Part shown: piece after piece, positions 62,981 through 64,000 of the stretch | Layout of the letters: every line of letters begins with the position of its first letter | Position numbering within the stretch: the stretch's first letter is position 1 | Assembly (NCBI GenBank): GCA_963709325.1 | Contig: CAVPVV010000003.1 | Span: 2,046,001-2,110,000 of the forward strand | Reading direction: 5' to 3' | DNA length: 64,000 nt | From: VFZN01 sp963709325 | GTDB taxonomy: Bacteria; Acidobacteriota; Vicinamibacteria; Vicinamibacterales; UBA2999 | Translations under genes and position numbers: made by a program | The notes under the pieces: generated by a model | Seen by the model: the letters and a program-made list of their open reading frames with translations, nothing else | The model's database searches: none | Told to the model about the DNA's origin: nothing

Positions 62981-63979
62981 TCAGCCCACCGGGCGGAGCT
63001 TGACGACGCGCTTGGTCCGCGTTTCCGCCACGTAGATCGACCCGTCTTGGCCGAGTGCAAGGTCGTGGACGGCGTTGAACACCGGGTTGCCAGGCTGGCC
63101 GAAGCCGATGGCGCTGAGAATGCGGTAATCGCGATCCAGCTTCAGCACGCCGGTGTGCTTTGTGTCGTAGTCCTCCCGTCGGATGCCGACGAACAGGTTC
63201 CCGTCCGGATCTGCGGCCACGGCGAACACGCGCCCGGTCGTATCGGCGTCCTTCTGTCCGGCCCATTGGCGCTTGAAGCCGCCGTCCTTGTCGAACAGCT
63301 GCAGCCGCGCGTTCTCGCGGTCGGCAACGAGGATGTCGGTGCTCGCGGGCAGCAGCGTCAGGCCGTGCGGGTTGCTGAACTCGCCCGGACCGCTCCCCTT
63401 CTTCCCCCACTCGCGCACTTCTTTTCCGTGCGTGTCGAACAGCGCCACGCGGCTGTTCACGTAGCCGTCGGACACGTAGAAGGTGCCGTCGGGCCGGACC
63501 TGCACGTCGGTGGGCTGGTTGAAGTGGGTCCCGTCCCAGCCGCCGATGCCGGGCGTACCGAGCGCGAGGATCGGCTTGCCGTCGTGGCTGAACTTGAACA
63601 CCTGCTGCAGGCCGACGTCGGTCAGGTAGACGTTGTCGTCCGCGTCCACGGAGATCCCGTGCGGCACACGGAAGCTGTTTGCCCCCCAGGACCGGATCAA
63701 CGCGCCCGACTGCGCGTCGACCTCGAGGATCGCCGGATCGGGGAGCAGGGTCGTCGCGCTCGGGTCGAACCCGCGGCCCGGCCGGTGGAAGATCAACACG
63801 TGGCCCTGCTTGTCGACGGCCACGCCGGCGCACTCGCCGAGCGGCATGCTGGCCGGCAGCTTCGGCCAGTCCTTGACCTCCTCGTAGCGATCACCGGCGG
63901 TGCCGAGAGCGGCCGGCACTCCAGGCGACACGGCGATCGTCAGCGACGCCACGCAGCAAACGGCCAACCAGGTGCGCAT
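62981..63979 (-). CDS. Exported NHL-repeat six-bladed propeller, peptidylamidoglycolate-lyase-like
   Basis: This 332-residue protein has a signal peptide (MRTWLAVCCVASLTIAVSPG) and NHL blades: VPHGISVDADDNVYLTDVGLQQVFKF, QPTDVQVRPDGTFYVSDGYVNSRVALF, NPHGLTLLPASTDILVADRENARLQLF and AVHDLALGQDGSIYVAET. The order and the VSDGYxNSRV / ADRENxR motifs are those of the lyase (PAL) domain of peptidylglycine amidating enzyme, a calcium/zinc propeller. Bacterial members are usually annotated as peptidyl-alpha-hydroxyglycine lyase-like and have unproven activity. The ATG at 63988 is an alternative start. Confidence 0.82.
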   Translation of the reverse strand: MRTWLAVCCVASLTIAVSPGVPAALGTAGDRYEEVKDWPKLPASMPLGECAGVAVDKQGHVLIFHRPGRGFDPSATTLLPDPAILEVDAQSGALIRSWGANSFRVPHGISVDADDNVYLTDVGLQQVFKFSHDGKPILALGTPGIGGWDGTHFNQPTDVQVRPDGTFYVSDGYVNSRVALFDTHGKEVREWGKKGSGPGEFSNPHGLTLLPASTDILVADRENARLQLFDKDGGFKRQWAGQKDADTTGRVFAVAADPDGNLFVGIRREDYDTKHTGVLKLDRDYRILSAIGFGQPGNPVFNAVHDLALGQDGSIYVAETRTKRVVKLRPVG

Positions 63980-64000
63980 CGCGCGCATGGTAGCACCACT

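Overview
The window is high-GC bacterial chromosome with a gene content typical of Acidobacteriota, most likely class Vicinamibacteria. The evidence is a TonB-dependent receptor with an N-terminal carboxypeptidase-regulatory-like domain, two large receptor-type Ser/Thr kinases (one with PD40/TolB repeats, one with TPRs behind an ECF sigma factor), a DUF1501/PSD1 pair, two lipoproteins of the 'RTPDGxPDxxGxW' family, and many Tat or lipoprotein-exported hydrolases. The taxonomy is inference; there is no rRNA, tRNA, CRISPR, phage or classical insertion sequence. No gene-free stretch exceeds about 250 bases.

Layout. 1-9.6 kb: end of a TauE/SafE permease, an exported amidase divergent from a penicillin-acylase-family enzyme, an alpha/beta hydrolase, an erythromycin-esterase-like protein and a PD40 kinase. 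9.7-17.6 kb: one minus-strand run (acyl-CoA dehydrogenase, CoA-transferase, two-subunit ThDP decarboxylase, MmgE/PrpD protein, MFS transporter, second ThDP enzyme), with stop/start overlaps that imply coupled translation; it looks like a catabolic operon for an unidentified organic acid. 17.8-26.6 kb: a broken B12-binding radical SAM gene, a CoxG-like protein, a four-helix-bundle gene inside a small repeat-bounded element, a three-subunit form II Mo-hydroxylase, and divergent IorA/IorB-like subunits. 26.7-33.2 kb: M48 protease, TonB receptor, small secreted protein, cytochrome/copper-monooxygenase-like protein. 33.4-41.6 kb: ECF sigma factor plus kinase, OsmC protein, two flavoproteins, a MaoC-like hydratase and an MFS exporter. 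41.7-48.4 kb: DUF1501/PSD1 pair, two lipoproteins and a DUF6152 protein; most of these are split by single-base frame changes. 48.5-64 kb: heterodimeric ABC exporter, amidohydrolase, DsrE protein, second amidase, phosphodiesterase, three hypothetical proteins, two-domain PPK2 (PAP), PQQ dehydrogenase, ArfB and an NHL-propeller protein.

The most unusual feature is a set of short tandem repeats with 7-9 base units, in at least seven unrelated sequence families. Most copies begin at, or within about 15 bases of, a stop codon, and some supply the last codons and the stop itself. One family (AGGCTTC) also forms inverted-repeat-bounded elements, one of which encloses a four-helix-bundle (23S-IVS-like) gene. 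A separate palindromic repeat (GGGGACAGTCCCC) occurs at two loci, one of them inside a reading frame.

Quality caution: nine or so genes carry frame changes, densest between 43.9 and 48.4 kb. The fragments keep their family motifs and lack nonsense codons between the shifts, which fits uncorrected sequencing indels at least as well as real gene decay.
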